NCBI GenBank assembly: GCA_023053545.1
Contig: JAKZAN010000006.1
Location: 10,138,351 to 10,202,350, forward strand
Length of the DNA stretch: 64,000 nt
Reading direction: 5' to 3'
Source of the DNA: Lepidurus packardi
Taxonomy: Eukaryota; Arthropoda; Branchiopoda; Notostraca; Triopsidae
Of this stretch, positions 1-11,600 are shown piece by piece. The position numbers and the translations under genes are program-made. The notes beneath the pieces were generated by a model. It was not told where the DNA came from and did no database searches. It saw nothing but the letters and a program-made list of their open reading frames with translations. Each line of letters starts with the position of its first letter. The stretch's first letter is position 1.

Positions 1-1985
1 TTGCAATTTGTGTTGGTTGTCATAAAAGGATTCCAATTGGTAAAAATGTCTTCCAATGTGCTGCAATGTATTTTTTTTACAATTTCTTGAGTTTAAGATT
101 TATATCACGATTGGTAACTAAAAGGTTTAGGGTACATACATTTTTAAGTTCATTTTTACATTGTGAATTGTCGTTCGTCTCGGTTTTTTAATTTACATTA
201 TTTTCTTGAGGAAAGAAATCATTATTTTTAATAGCGAAATGACGACCAATTTGGCGTCATTTTTCTCCGACTTCCCTTTGTTTGTTGAGAAAAAGATCTC
301 CCAGTTGAGCAAGAGAGGGAGAGCAAAAGGAATCTTGTGTGGGCGTCTGGGAGTTCCAAAGGGATTATGTACAGTCCTTGGAAGTTTGAAACGGGAGATA
401 AGACAAGTCTGGAGGAGTAACATCCGTGAACTTGACAATCAACAGAAGGCTGACTGTTCACTTTGCCTTGACTTCTTCTCAGCGTTTCCCAGCATCCTAG
501 CACATCTTGGAACATCTTGGGAGCATCTCACAAAACTTAGCTCCTCGTCCTAAACAAGACAAAAGCTAGCCAAGTTTCCTACTTGTTTCTAAAGCCTCTC
601 GAGACACCTTCAAGTAGAGACTATCATGAGCGATGTAATGAGACTTTACCCCCTTCTACCTTAAAAAAAAATACTTGCTTAAAACAAGTTTCCCTTCCTT
701 TCGGTTTAAAAAAGAAAGGAAACTTCATTAGGAAATGTGAAAACTGTAAACGATAAGTGTATTTTTCTTTTTCGCTTTGTTTTTTGTCCAAGACGTTTCA
801 GGTCATTCAAGGAAAAGAATCTGCAATTCCCTCAAGGCTCAGCTCTTGTCATGCAGGGTTTTCTGTTTTTGTTTTTATTTTTATGCATACAAACCCTTGG
901 TTCATTCAAAAGTGAGCTGATCATCTCCCAACAGGTTTCAGGGAACCCAAACCATGGAAAACCCCAAACCCGCGTCTTCCAACGTTTCCAAGTAGGACAA
1001 AGTCGTCTCACGACCACCAAAATAGCAGAAAATCCCCGTTTGTCAGTTAATCGTAGGGATCGTGAGTGGGGGATTTGAGAATAGAGGATCTTTTAGTATA
1101 GGTTCCTAACTTAGGTTAGGTTCAAATTATCACATGTGTAGACGTGATGGTTGGCTCGTCTTGGGTTTTTGGTAAATTATAATACTTGTGACCTCATGAG
1201 CTTTGGCACGTTTTTCTTTCATTTTTTTTTCTCTCACCAGGGTCAGCTTAGTTAGTATTCAAGTGGTCAAGCAGAAATGCTGTGTTTCTTTTTTGCTATT
1301 TTCAAGGGTACGAGTTGTTGATGACAAGTCGCATGTTCGAAAAGGAGAAGAAAGTTTTTTTTTTCTTTTTCCTGTAAGACAAAGGGGGATTTCTACCACG
1401 GTTGTGCCATACATGGGTGGAAATTTGGAATTTTATGGCTGTGTTTTGGAACGAAACCGATATTTTACTGTTTTAGAGAGGTGCGAATGCATTAAAATTA
1501 CAATGAAGGGAAAAAAAGAGAAAGAGAAATTTTCCAAAGGCCGATTTTTGGTTTTGGTACGCGTGTGTGGGTCTTTTCACGTGGAAGTTGCACAAATGGC
1601 TTTTTTTAGATGGTTGTATGATTTTTTTAAAAATTTAACACGGTTTTCGATTATATACACTTCAAGCAGGTTTCAAAAGAGATAAGAGACTAAAGGTTAG
1701 TTGTGTTTATGCATTCTAAATGAAACACGTTTGAATAGTTTAAATTGGTGTCACCTGATCTAAATCTCTTTTGAATGAAATGGCTTGCAGTCACGCGAAA
1801 TCAATTAAATTTAGCAAGATTCAAATAAGTGTTTAACCCATTGGAAAGTAAACATCATGGAAGGATTCAGAAGAAACACATTTGAGAATTCGGAATAGGG
1901 TTTGAACATTGTGGCTTAATCTTAGGTTATTTAGTGTATATAATTCCATAAAATCGCGCTAAAAGAAATCGATTTAAAGAATTAA

Positions 1986-2502
1986 GGCTCCCGTATACTT
2001 GGCTGAGTATGGGTGGTTAACGTGGTGAATTTCGGAAGAACTTTCTGACAAAACCCGCGCATTTAAGGAACAAATTATTTGACAGTAATCTTGAGCTTGC
2101 TAGTGTAGTGCACAACCCATGCAGATTTTTTTTCAAAGGACTAATAAATGAACAATATGCAAATGAAGTTTGCAACTATGAGAAATGCGTTACCTAAAAA
2201 TGTGTCATTTGATTCCGCACTAACTGCTAATGAAAAAAGACTTCTGTTTGAGTTTGCTGTCAAATCTGGCAAGCCGTCTTCGAGAAGTCTTGTTCCGAAA
2301 GTTTGACGACTTGATTTGGGACATTGTGCTGCTGCAGCATACTATGGTGACAAATTGTACTTTTCAAGGAAAGCAAGCGTAGCAACTTTGCCGGCAATTA
2401 GCTATCTATTTCTTTTCTTACTTTCTTATGCAAGGCTTTCGAAAAAATAATAACAAACATCTGTGATTCTTTCCTTCAATAAGCTAAGATATAAGGGGAG
2501 CC
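1986..2502. mobile_element. TTAA-flanked terminal-inverted-repeat element, copy 1 (517 bp)
   Basis: The ends read GGCTCC... and ...GGAGCC and lie directly inside TTAA at both sides (1982-1985 and 2503-2506). Imperfect inverted repeats extend about 20 bp inward and end in TTGGCT / AGCTAA. There is no coding capacity. A second full copy lies at 24,568-25,148, and both share blocks such as TTGCAACTATGAGAAAT in the middle. The TTAA duplication suggests a piggyBac-type element, but the ends are not the usual CCC start, so the superfamily is uncertain. Confidence 0.75.
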
Positions 2503-3964
2503 TTAACATGAACAACTTTTGAAGACAAAATCTGCAACATTATTGTTTATCTGTGTCCAGTGGTAGGTGTGGATCTTGTGATGTCAGATAAGATCCTGCA
2601 TGTTGAGTTCAGACCTTAACTACTTCCGACTGGAAAATTAATGAAAGAGGGCGAAATTTCCGAAAAAGAACGAGTAGAACTTAAAAAAAGAAACGCAAAA
2701 AAAATAAGATTTTTATAAACTAAAGCAACAATCCTTCCGGCAAAATGATGTTTGAAATTTGTTTTGCGGTTTGAGCAATAACTGTAGGAAAAGCTTCCCT
2801 TTTGCAACTCGGAACTTTCTTTCACCTACTAAACACGTTACAGCCAAGACTTTTATCATTTAGCTCAGCGATAAGCGATAAAATCAGAGCAGCAAAGTTC
2901 TAGAGCCATATGGAATGCTTGTACCACCTCAGATAAGGCCCAGTAACTTAAGATAACGTGGTGTAGTTCTGATTTGAGTAACGTTTTCTTCGCTTTTCTA
3001 CCTATTTACCGATAAGGCGTAGCGGTTATCTTGCCATCTTGGGCGTCTGGAAGAGAGATAAACTTGCAGGGAGTGGTGATATTGGGTCTAGTCGGTTAGC
3101 TATCGAGTGGCTTTATTTGTCGTGGCACTCAATACGTCAATATAGGCGTAGAGTGTGTGTTGATGAAACGGAAACTTTCGCCTAGGCATGTTTCCAAGTT
3201 ATAAAGCGCCGAAACTTGGAAAGTTTTTGAGCCGAGGTTGACATGTCCCTAACGTGACTTTGACAAAGAGGCTAAACATGGTGATACACTCAAAAGCTGG
3301 CTTAAAAGTTTGCTGTGGATGGCACATCATCCATCACTTTGCGTTACAAACTTCCGATGATACGTCTAACTTTGAAAGGAATGAACGAGTGAAAAACGAA
3401 CATGCGGTGATAGGGGATTGGGAAGCCGGATAGCTTGTTGTATTTGTCATGTTATTGGGGTCCAAAACGACAGGTTTTGCATCTTGGCTGAAAGGGGACC
3501 TGCCGTCTTACATTTATGTATGGGATCCGGAGAACGTGAAGAGACTGGTATTGATTCGAAGAGGCGGGAGATAAAAATGCTGAGGAGAGAGAGAGAGGAG
3601 AAATGTGAGCTGAAAAACGTAGCTTGGCTTGCCAAGGAACCCCGCATGTATTGACCCGAGTTACCTTTCTAGCAATTCTTAGTTTCTGCCGGTAGGAAAC
3701 GGCAGCTGCGTGATTAAACAACAAGGGTGCAACTTTTTTCTGGGGTTTGAATGGATGGGCTTTCGTCTTTCTCTCGCTTTCTTCCAAGCATTCGAATCGA
3801 GGCAGCCCTGGAACTGTTTATTTTATGTATTTATCTTGCGCAAATAAAGAAATAGGAGGAAGGGAACAGGCCTTCTTTAGAGCCGCCTATAAAGGAATGT
3901 TGCTTTCGCTGAAGTATTTCTTGAAAATTTCATTTTTGGCATTTCCTATTGAGGCTCAAAAAAT

Positions 3965-4297
3965 GGTGAACGAATTTCGTTGTTTTTTTAATGGAGTAAG
4001 AAAGTAAAAAACAAATTGTTTTGTTGGAATGTTTTTCTTGAGAGTAAAAAAAGGGAGACAGTCAGTTTCGTTGTTGAACTTCTTTAATGGGCCTGAAAAG
4101 TAATAAAGGAGCTTTGCAGTGGAAATTTTTTGTCATCTGGAGCGTAAAGCTAGATGTGAACGAATTACATTGTTGGAATGGTATGGGTGTTTTAATTTAC
4201 ACTGTTGTAGAAAAAGCCGTGGAGAAGTTACCTTTATTAGTTATAATGTGTCTTGGAAGTAGAATATCGAGTTTCATTGTTGGATTTTTTTAAAGGG
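3965..4297 (+). repeat. Degenerate CATTGTTG-type minisatellite (left flank of MITE copy 1)
   Basis: Repeated TTTCGTTGTTG, TTTTGTTGGAATG, ACATTGTTGGAATGG and TTTCATTGTTGGA segments occur at irregular spacing. Similar units (TTTCATTGTTGAAC, CTCGTTGTTGAC) reappear just after the MITE at 4,875-4,975. The family resembles the array at 42.2-42.7 kb. Confidence 0.5.
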
Positions 4298-4337
4298 TAT
4301 TTTCATTTTCGGAGGGCTCTTTTTGGCTTTAAACTTA

Positions 4338-4865
4338 CAGCCGATGCTGCTTATTGTGATCACGTTTGTCAAATGAATATTGCTTCTATTAAGCAGAGAG
4401 GCCAGTAACCAAAAATCAGAAATATATACCTACGTATTAGATTCACTACACCCACCATTATTTATTTCCGGAGCGATTTTACTACAATTTTGATAGAACT
4501 GATTGAGGAATACCTAATTTAACGGCCGCTTATCTTTTAAATTTGACTTGTCATAAGATTCAATGAGCCGCAGCTTCTCTTTTACATTTAAATCAACTCT
4601 TTTCTTGTTCTTGTGACCGGATTGGTCAAAACGACGTAAAAGCAATGTCATTGGTCAATATGCAAAGTCCATGTAGCAATCACTACTTTATGTTTCGTTA
4701 CTGTACACGTGAAGATTGTTTTGAAATTGATTCTAATATCCGAAAGTGTGATTCCAACAACCGATTAAAATGCTAATTAAATTTTATCACTTTGTATCGG
4801 TCCTTTAAAATTTGGCTTCGTAAAGCGGCTGATTCTAATGACCAGTGGTTATACTACATTTACTG
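4338..4865. mobile_element. Tigger/pogo-like MITE, copy 1 (528 bp)
   Basis: It starts CAGCCGATGCTGCTTATTG and ends ...TTTACTG, flanked by TA on both sides (4336-4337; 4866-4867), the target duplication of the Tc1/mariner superfamily. The inside shares long blocks with the copies at 12.6 and 18.6 kb (for example GCAATGTCATTGGTCAATAT and AAGCGGCTGATTCTAAT). There is no transposase frame. CAG ends with a TA duplication are typical of pogo/Tigger elements. Confidence 0.72.
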
Positions 4866-5846
4866 TAGTAATGAAGTTAAACTGTTGGATGTTCTACCGA
4901 GCCGAAAGAAAGACAGAAAGGTATTTCATTGTTGAACAGAAGGCGTTGAGAAGTCTCGTTGTTGACAACAAGGAACTTCTAAACTCAAAAAGGCTAATTT
5001 CTTACGCATAAATGTAAATTTTGGTAGATTTGTTCTTGCCAATAATGAAAGATCTAAACTATCAAAACCAATAAAATAACCTATGGCAACGAAACTAGAT
5101 GAGTGGAGCAGCGGTTTCCAAGGCCAACAAATTCAACCAAGATCAACAAATCGATTCAAGCAAATTAAACTAAAAACTCTAAAAATTTAAGCAACCGAAA
5201 ATGTATGATTGTGATTATTCAAACAAAAGAGAACAGTTAGAATATTGCAGTATTTGTATAGACTGTATTGGAGTATTGTAGGTACATTGTAATATTTATT
5301 TAAAAGATTTATGTAAAACCGTTAATAGCCCTAAAACCTCCATGTTTCTGCCCAACAAAATCATTTTTGTTTGCAATTAACATACATAGTGTGTATGTTT
5401 CCTGGGGCAAAGTTGTCCCCCTAGGCTAATTTCAAGGAAATTACATGACATTTTCAAGTCTAGACCTGTTCCCCAAGGTATATTCTTTTTTTTTTTTAAA
5501 TTTTTTGACGTAATTTGCTAGCAATTTGTCAATTTATGTTTTATATTTTCATCAACATCCTTTGTTCTTTCTCAACAAAAATTGTTCGATGGGAAGGCCA
5601 GATTGGAAATAGGGGGCTGACACGTTATATGAGGATAGAGTGCAGGAAGCTTTGATTAAGTTGGTGTACTTTTATTTGTATTCTATGTATTTTCCTGATA
5701 CGCATTAAAATGCTTACTCACAGGCCTAGGAAAGCTTGGGGCGTGTATGGTAACACCTTTTCCGTACACTTCCTTAAGACTTTTGTCGGCTTTGGAAGTC
5801 TCTAGCACGATTGCAGGCGACATGTGGGTGTAATTGTCTGTCGCCA

Positions 5847-5864
5847 TGTGTGTGTGTGTGTGTG
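5847..5864 (+). repeat. (TG)9 microsatellite
   Basis: Nine uninterrupted TG units. Confidence 0.95.
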
Positions 5865-6976
5865 CATAAGGGGGAACACAGGAACATATTACCGTGTTTT
5901 TGTTTGTTTTTATTTTATTCGTGATTCTTGGCATCATACGACGCACGCTAGGCTATCTTTAGACTGAACGCGAGAAGACAGGGACGCGCTTTTATTATAT
6001 TTCTCGCGGATCAACGAAAGAGGAAGCAAGAGATGGCTTGGATTTCCTGGGCTTTACAGATCCTATATATGCGCATTTTTTTATAAAACCGTAGGCACGG
6101 GATAGAATATTAGGCCAATATTTTCATTTTAAACTTTCCAGTCCCTTATGCATCTATAGAAACAGCCGTAGACATATCCATAAACTAAACCTTAAGATAA
6201 GTCATAAATATCCACTTGTCAAACAAATGAACTCAACGAGCCACGAGGACCATCCATCAGTCGCGTTTCTATTGGTCTAAGCAGATCAAGTCGAGTCTAG
6301 ACCTAGACCATCTAGACGCTGTCCAGTTCGTTTTCGGCATTTTTTTTTTGTGGAAACAATTTTTCTTTAAGTATAGTTTGATAGAAGCCAAGTTTAGACG
6401 TACAATAAGAAAGAGAGGAGGAGTTATAGGCAATCGTGTGCCTGCAAAGGGATATGGCAATACTCATAAAGAGATCAAAAGGTTCTATTTAGCATATGGG
6501 AAGAATAGCTCCTCACACCTTACAGGTTTCACAGCTGGAAACATGTGTTCCAGGCCAGTTCGCCGTACAATAGCTAAGGGTTTCATCGTGTGATCGCCTA
6601 GAACGCCAACGCGTAATCAGGCAGAGCAATATTTTGGAACTGGGGCACCCTGTCGTTAAAGTCGCCCGGCCTTTTTCAAATTAAAATATAATTACCTGAT
6701 TTGCGTCTGTTCGATAATGTTAACGCGTCTTGATTGTCTATGATAGTTGTCGTTAGCTTTATTGTTGTTTAACGGTGAGAAAATAAAGAGGAGGGAAGTA
6801 TTTCATTCCTATTTAGTAGATACTACCCTACTGTATTGCTAATCAGAAAGTTCCGTCAGAATTGTGCAAGTGGTAGTTGAGATTAATCCAGTACAATTTT
6901 ATGCGCGGAAACGATGCGCGTGCGTATACTTCCGTAAAAGACGTCCCGCCCTCTAGAGGTAGTTTGAAGAAGGAAC

Positions 6977-7048
6977 TATATAAATTACACGCACGCTTTT
7001 AACAATTAAGTGCACTCTTCATTACAACGCTATATAGTTCTATAAAAG
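6977..7048 (+). promoter_or_regulatory. Two TATA-like boxes about 1 kb upstream of the RASGEF1 ATG
   Basis: TATATAAA at 6,977 and TATAAAAG at 7,041 follow a GC-richer stretch (6,900-6,960). Neither has a convincing initiator at the usual distance. They are candidates only, compatible with a leader intron ending near 7,840. Confidence 0.2.
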
Positions 7049-7840
7049 GATTATTGTTATTTTTACGATATTTTTTCATTTACTTGAGGAATAAAGCCGT
7101 TTAGGTTTATTATGATGGAAAAGAAAAGCGTTGCGGGTTGCTTAATGGTCCATGAAACCGAAATGGGTAATATTATTCACGTTTGCGTAAGGTTTGAGGG
7201 GTGTAGATCAGATAGTGGAGAAAAGCGCTCTTTTCCGTACGAAACCTTCCCATGAATAACCCTTGACAGCACCACAGGTTCACGTGCGATGAGGGTTTTG
7301 CGTTGTGAGCCGTTAACCTTGGGTCCCTTTTCAGGGGTGCCAACGATTGTGTCTCCCTTTTGCACCCGGTGGAATCTTTCCCTGTCAAGAGCAAAGAGGC
7401 CCCTGGCTGTGTTTACAGATGCAGAGCGACTTGATATGCTGCGCTTTCGACCAGCACGATGGTCTATGCATGGTTATTAAGTCTCTACTAAGCCTTTTTG
7501 CTTATGAAAATGAGCATTCTAAAGGACCTCTTCGGGAAGTATGTAAATATAGGGCACGCTCTGCCGTCTTTTATCTTAGAAAAACTCAAGTGCCAGTAGC
7601 AGTAGGCTACCCAAGTCCAAGAGGAGGCTGGGAAGTGGGCGTGACCAAGTTGTAACGGTAATCTTGTGTGTCTATTCACGCCGTAGGTCTTGACCATTGC
7701 AGTGTTAACCATAGAAGAGACCAGCGAACACGAACTAAGCTGTTTTAAATCCAAAACTTGGGCATTTTACGTCAGTCAAATTCTACATTGATTTCAGTCA
7801 TAGTTGTTTTTGTATTTATTGCCATGCTTTGATTCCCCAG

Positions 7841-8012
7841 TGCAAAAACCGGTGATTCTACCACTACCGCCCTGTGAATTCAGCCAAAAGGATTAACTAA
7901 ACGACAACAAAGTCTTAAAAAATGTCATTGAATTCAGATTTCAAATTCACGATTTTAGAACATTGAATCGAATTTCGATTGGAAGTGGAATCAAGACGTG
8001 TAAAAAGGCAAA
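7841..8012 (+). other. RASGEF1: Probable 5' UTR of RASGEF1 exon 1, with a 14-codon uORF
   Basis: A plausible 3' splice site (GATTCCCCAG, ending at 7840) opens a 172-nt leader before the start codon. The true 5' limit is uncertain. The leader holds an upstream ATG at 7922 that reads 14 codons to TGA at 7964-7966, 46 nt before the main ATG. No other ATG lies between that stop and the main start. Confidence 0.4.
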
Positions 8013-8621
8013 ATGGCCATGATTGACGACGCTCAGATACGAGAGACCGTCGAATCCTTGTTGGGCAAAGACATTCGAGTGTTGGACATTGAGAAAAACA
8101 CGTCGGTGAAAGAGGAGGAAGTGCTGCTCATTAATGGCACTCCGGTGGCGTTGGTGGGCGAGGAAGGGGACATCATTCGGCAGGCCATGTTGAGCGGCAC
8201 TGTGCCGCCTTGTGACGTCCTGAACCGCTTGCTCATCAGTGCGGGGATCTTGAAGGCCCCTGTACGCGTGGAGACGTCGTTAACCGTGAAACAAACAACC
8301 GTAAACAAAGACACGGTAGTGGTGACGAAAAACGGTCAGGTGGTGGACGAGCGCGTGCGGGAAGTCAAGGAAGAGGATGTGTTCAGCAGCTCCACTTCGG
8401 AAGTCTGGAAAGCCAGGGAATCTCCTGCGACAGCTCAGCCGGCGACCCTGTCAACGTGCAAAAGCACTCCTTCGAACCTGACGCCATCTACCGACACTTC
8501 GGCCAGCTTTCCGCCATTCAAACTACCGGAGAGTCTAACGCTCGATTCACTTAGCACACCGTCTTCTTCCATCCTCAGCGATTTTGATAGTATGCAAATG
8601 GATGAGAAGACAGAAAGCCAC
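8013..8621 (+). CDS. RASGEF1: RASGEF1 exon 1: N-terminal extension, residues 1-203
   Basis: A 609-nt coding block starts at ATG 8013 and ends at a GTAAGA donor in phase 0. It is visibly richer in GC than its flanks and codon-like. Residues 1-130 are a mixed charged and hydrophobic segment that looks folded (VLLINGTPVALVGEEGD near 38-54; TVVVTKNGQVVDERVREVKE near 105-124). Residues 131-203 are rich in Ser, Thr and Pro and probably disordered. I do not recognise this region and it is absent from vertebrate RASGEF1A/B/C as I recall them. The frame stays open past the donor to a stop at 8706-8708, so an unspliced short form of 231 aa is formally possible. It could instead be an independent small gene. 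The phase-compatible exon 2 argues mildly against that. Confidence 0.82.
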
Positions 8622-11600
8622 GTAAGAATTACTTTTGAAGGCATTTCTTCGTTTTTTAGACATGTACTTAAAAGAAAGAATTATTGGGAATTTCGTGAGA
8701 GAAAATAAGACGATAAGGAAAATCCTGCTGGTGCGTATTTACCACGTGCCATTTGATGGATGTGAGCTTTACAGGAGTCTGAGTTCCTGTTCGTGATGAT
8801 TTCCTCATTAGAGCATGACATCCGGCACTGGAAAAGAGGGAGGAAACGCAATGAATGTAATTGTACTCGTAAAAATGAGAAGTGTACCATAACTGAGTCG
8901 TGGGACCGTAAGAGTACACACAAGGGGGTTACGAGGAAGTGGTGGAGAACGTGCTGTCCAGAGTGTAAAGGGACACGCGGTTTTAGGAAAATCGTTATAC
9001 TTGCTTATAAAGGAGTCCTAATGAGATAAATAGGTGCTATATTATGCAAAGTTAGATCAGGACTAGAGAGGACTAGCGGTGACAGTTTAACTTCCCCATA
9101 ACCGTACATCGCGTATTCGCGTTGAGTAATCGGGTGTCTCTACTTTTGCGAAAATATTTTTGGATATTTAGAGAAAGCTGGCTCGCAGTAATGTAGCAAA
9201 TTCCACTATCTAAGTCAGGGCAATCTAATTTTGAATGTGTTTATCTAAAATTAATTTTTAATATTTTGCGTGAAGAGAAAATAGAGCAGATTGACAGTGT
9301 GCTCAAGTTTCAGCTAAACTTGCGAAACCATTATCAAGTTACCGGCAATACAGTTTTCTGCGCATTATATTTACAATTCGTAGTACTTGCAAACAAAGGA
9401 CGCGCGCCATCTTGTGACAGCCGTCGATTAGTGTTTTAAAAGGTTTCCAGTCTTGCCGTTATTGTGGCACTGCTTAACGTATGACTCCGATCTTCTTTAT
9501 CTGGTAGGACCTTAAATCCTACTAGAGCCTATCTTCGAAGATGGTGGGGTATAATGTATTTCTGGACTTGTGATTCATATGATACGAGCCAGTTTTATTG
9601 ATCTCTCTCTCTCTCTGTCGTCAAGCCAGGTGGCTTAGGGGGATTCACTTGAAATACTTTTTTAAACTACGTTTTTAAACGTAAAGGAGGTAAACGTAAA
9701 GGATCTTGTTAAAGTTGACTGACTTGGAAAACAGCGAAAGTTATAATGTGTTAATTAAAAGATAGAATTATCAAATTGAATCACTTATTTTTGTTCATAA
9801 GACGTTCAACAATAAGTAATTGAAGAAACTTAATTTTAGAGAAATAATGAAAGTTAAAAAGAAGACTAAAACTGCTGTAAATTCTATAGCTACTCGATTA
9901 TCATTCACTGCTTTATTTAAGACACTACTTGTTAATTTTTTAGATTCTCCGTCTTGATTAATTAATTTTTAAAGCATTTTTTCCTGATTTTGTGAAAGTT
10001 GCGCATGAGCAAGCAGATGGTATTGTCGCGTAGAATTTGAAAAAGTTCGCGCGTGGATTACCAATATACTGCATTTACTCGTTGTGTCCCTAGATGGCGT
10101 ATGCTATCTGGACGCAGGAATGTTTTATTTCGCAAAGAACACAGCATGGTAAGATAACGAACGCGTTGTTGTTTTGCTATTCTTGCAGTAAAGCTAGATT
10201 TCATTTGACCAAACGAGGTTTAACATGTATGGAACAGTGAATTAAAAGTTAATTATTTATGGATATATTTACTTTGTGTATTTATGTTGGTGCATTTTAG
10301 TTATTTGGCCACACCAAACACTATTATAAAAATCATATTTATTTGTTTCATGAATTTAAATAATTTTAAATAGTTAGGTAAAGAGTTATTTATCCATGTT
10401 GACGACTTAGTAAAACTAAATATAAAATAGTAAGTAAAGCTAGAGCGTATAACTTTTTTATCTAATTAGCATTTCAAAATCAAAGTTGATAAATATGACT
10501 AATTTGAATTAATCTGGTTAAATAATTTCAACCAATTATTATTTGGGACGATAATTCAATTCAGTAAGACAATTATACCGTTAACTAAACCCAAAACCCG
10601 TAAACCGTGTCCAACCCCAGGTTCACTCAACACGCTTCCTCACACCGAGCTACCTTTACGAGAAAGCGACTTCCAAATTTTACTCTTGCCGCGTGAGCCC
10701 CATCCAACACCTCCACCCTGTCCTGTTCAGCTGTCGCCTACTAAACAGCCACAGAGCTAACCTAATCAGACAGCATAGTCTACAGCGCATACATTTTGAC
10801 TCTAATAATTTTCTGACATTTCTGCACCTATCCTCAGCAGACACTGAGCCCCAGAACGGCATTCAAACACTCCACACCAGGGGTGCTAAAATACCAAACA
10901 CTGCTCTAAACCCTAGTCGTAATATGACCACCCCAGCTTCTCTTGCCTTCCACCCAAACCGTTCTCTTCTATCCCCTACCTAACCTGTAAATAGTTCAAG
11001 ATACGACATATTTGTAAGAGACCATGGATAATAAAAAAGGACCAGCCTACGCTAATTATTTGTTAATAAAAATGATTTGTTAATAAAAAAAATAATGTAC
11101 AATTTTCAATTCACGCATGCAATTTAAGTGTTTTACTTGGTCTTGAATTTTGAATCCTAAGTCTACAGTAAATTAATATTTGAGTGTTTGATATTCCAAA
11201 AGCTTTTCTTGCTTTTTCTTTTCTACTGCGTTTAGCTTCGGACGTACGTGATCTTTCCAAATTGAGCAAATTTTTTAAAATATAAGGGTGTGGGTAAAAG
11301 CTATAGACATACATGGGATGCAATTTGAGACAAAATGTTCTGGTGTCATGGTCTGCTGCGGCGCAATTCAAGGGTGAAACTGGAAGTAAAACACGCTTCA
11401 AAGCGGATCAGATTTCAGTTTGCTTAACAGTCTTCTACTTTCGTGGTCTCCCTTACCCTAAACCCTTGAGACCTTGAACCATTCAACCTAATACGCCAGG
11501 CCTAGCCATTTGCTAAAGAGTTTACGGTATGGGTTACCCACGCCATTTTTAAAACCTTATTTTCTTGCACTTACGTCTCCCTTAATATTTGATTTCTTTC

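Larger units (their letters stand above)
1..7800. other. Intergenic region upstream of RASGEF1
   Basis: No supported gene. It holds the TTAA element (1,986-2,502), a CATTGTTG-type minisatellite, the 528-bp Tigger-like MITE and a (TG)9 tract. The longest chance frame (160 codons at 1,203-1,685) is T- and F-rich with no recognisable domain. Confidence 0.6.

Noticed and set aside
1109-1123. TTAGG repeats (arthropod telomere unit)
   Set aside because: Only two units, so no telomeric array.
1203-1685. 160-codon open frame on the + strand
   Set aside because: It is rich in Phe, Lys and Val from T-rich DNA. There is no domain, no start context and no neighbouring exon, and its length is within what 64 kb of sequence can give by chance.
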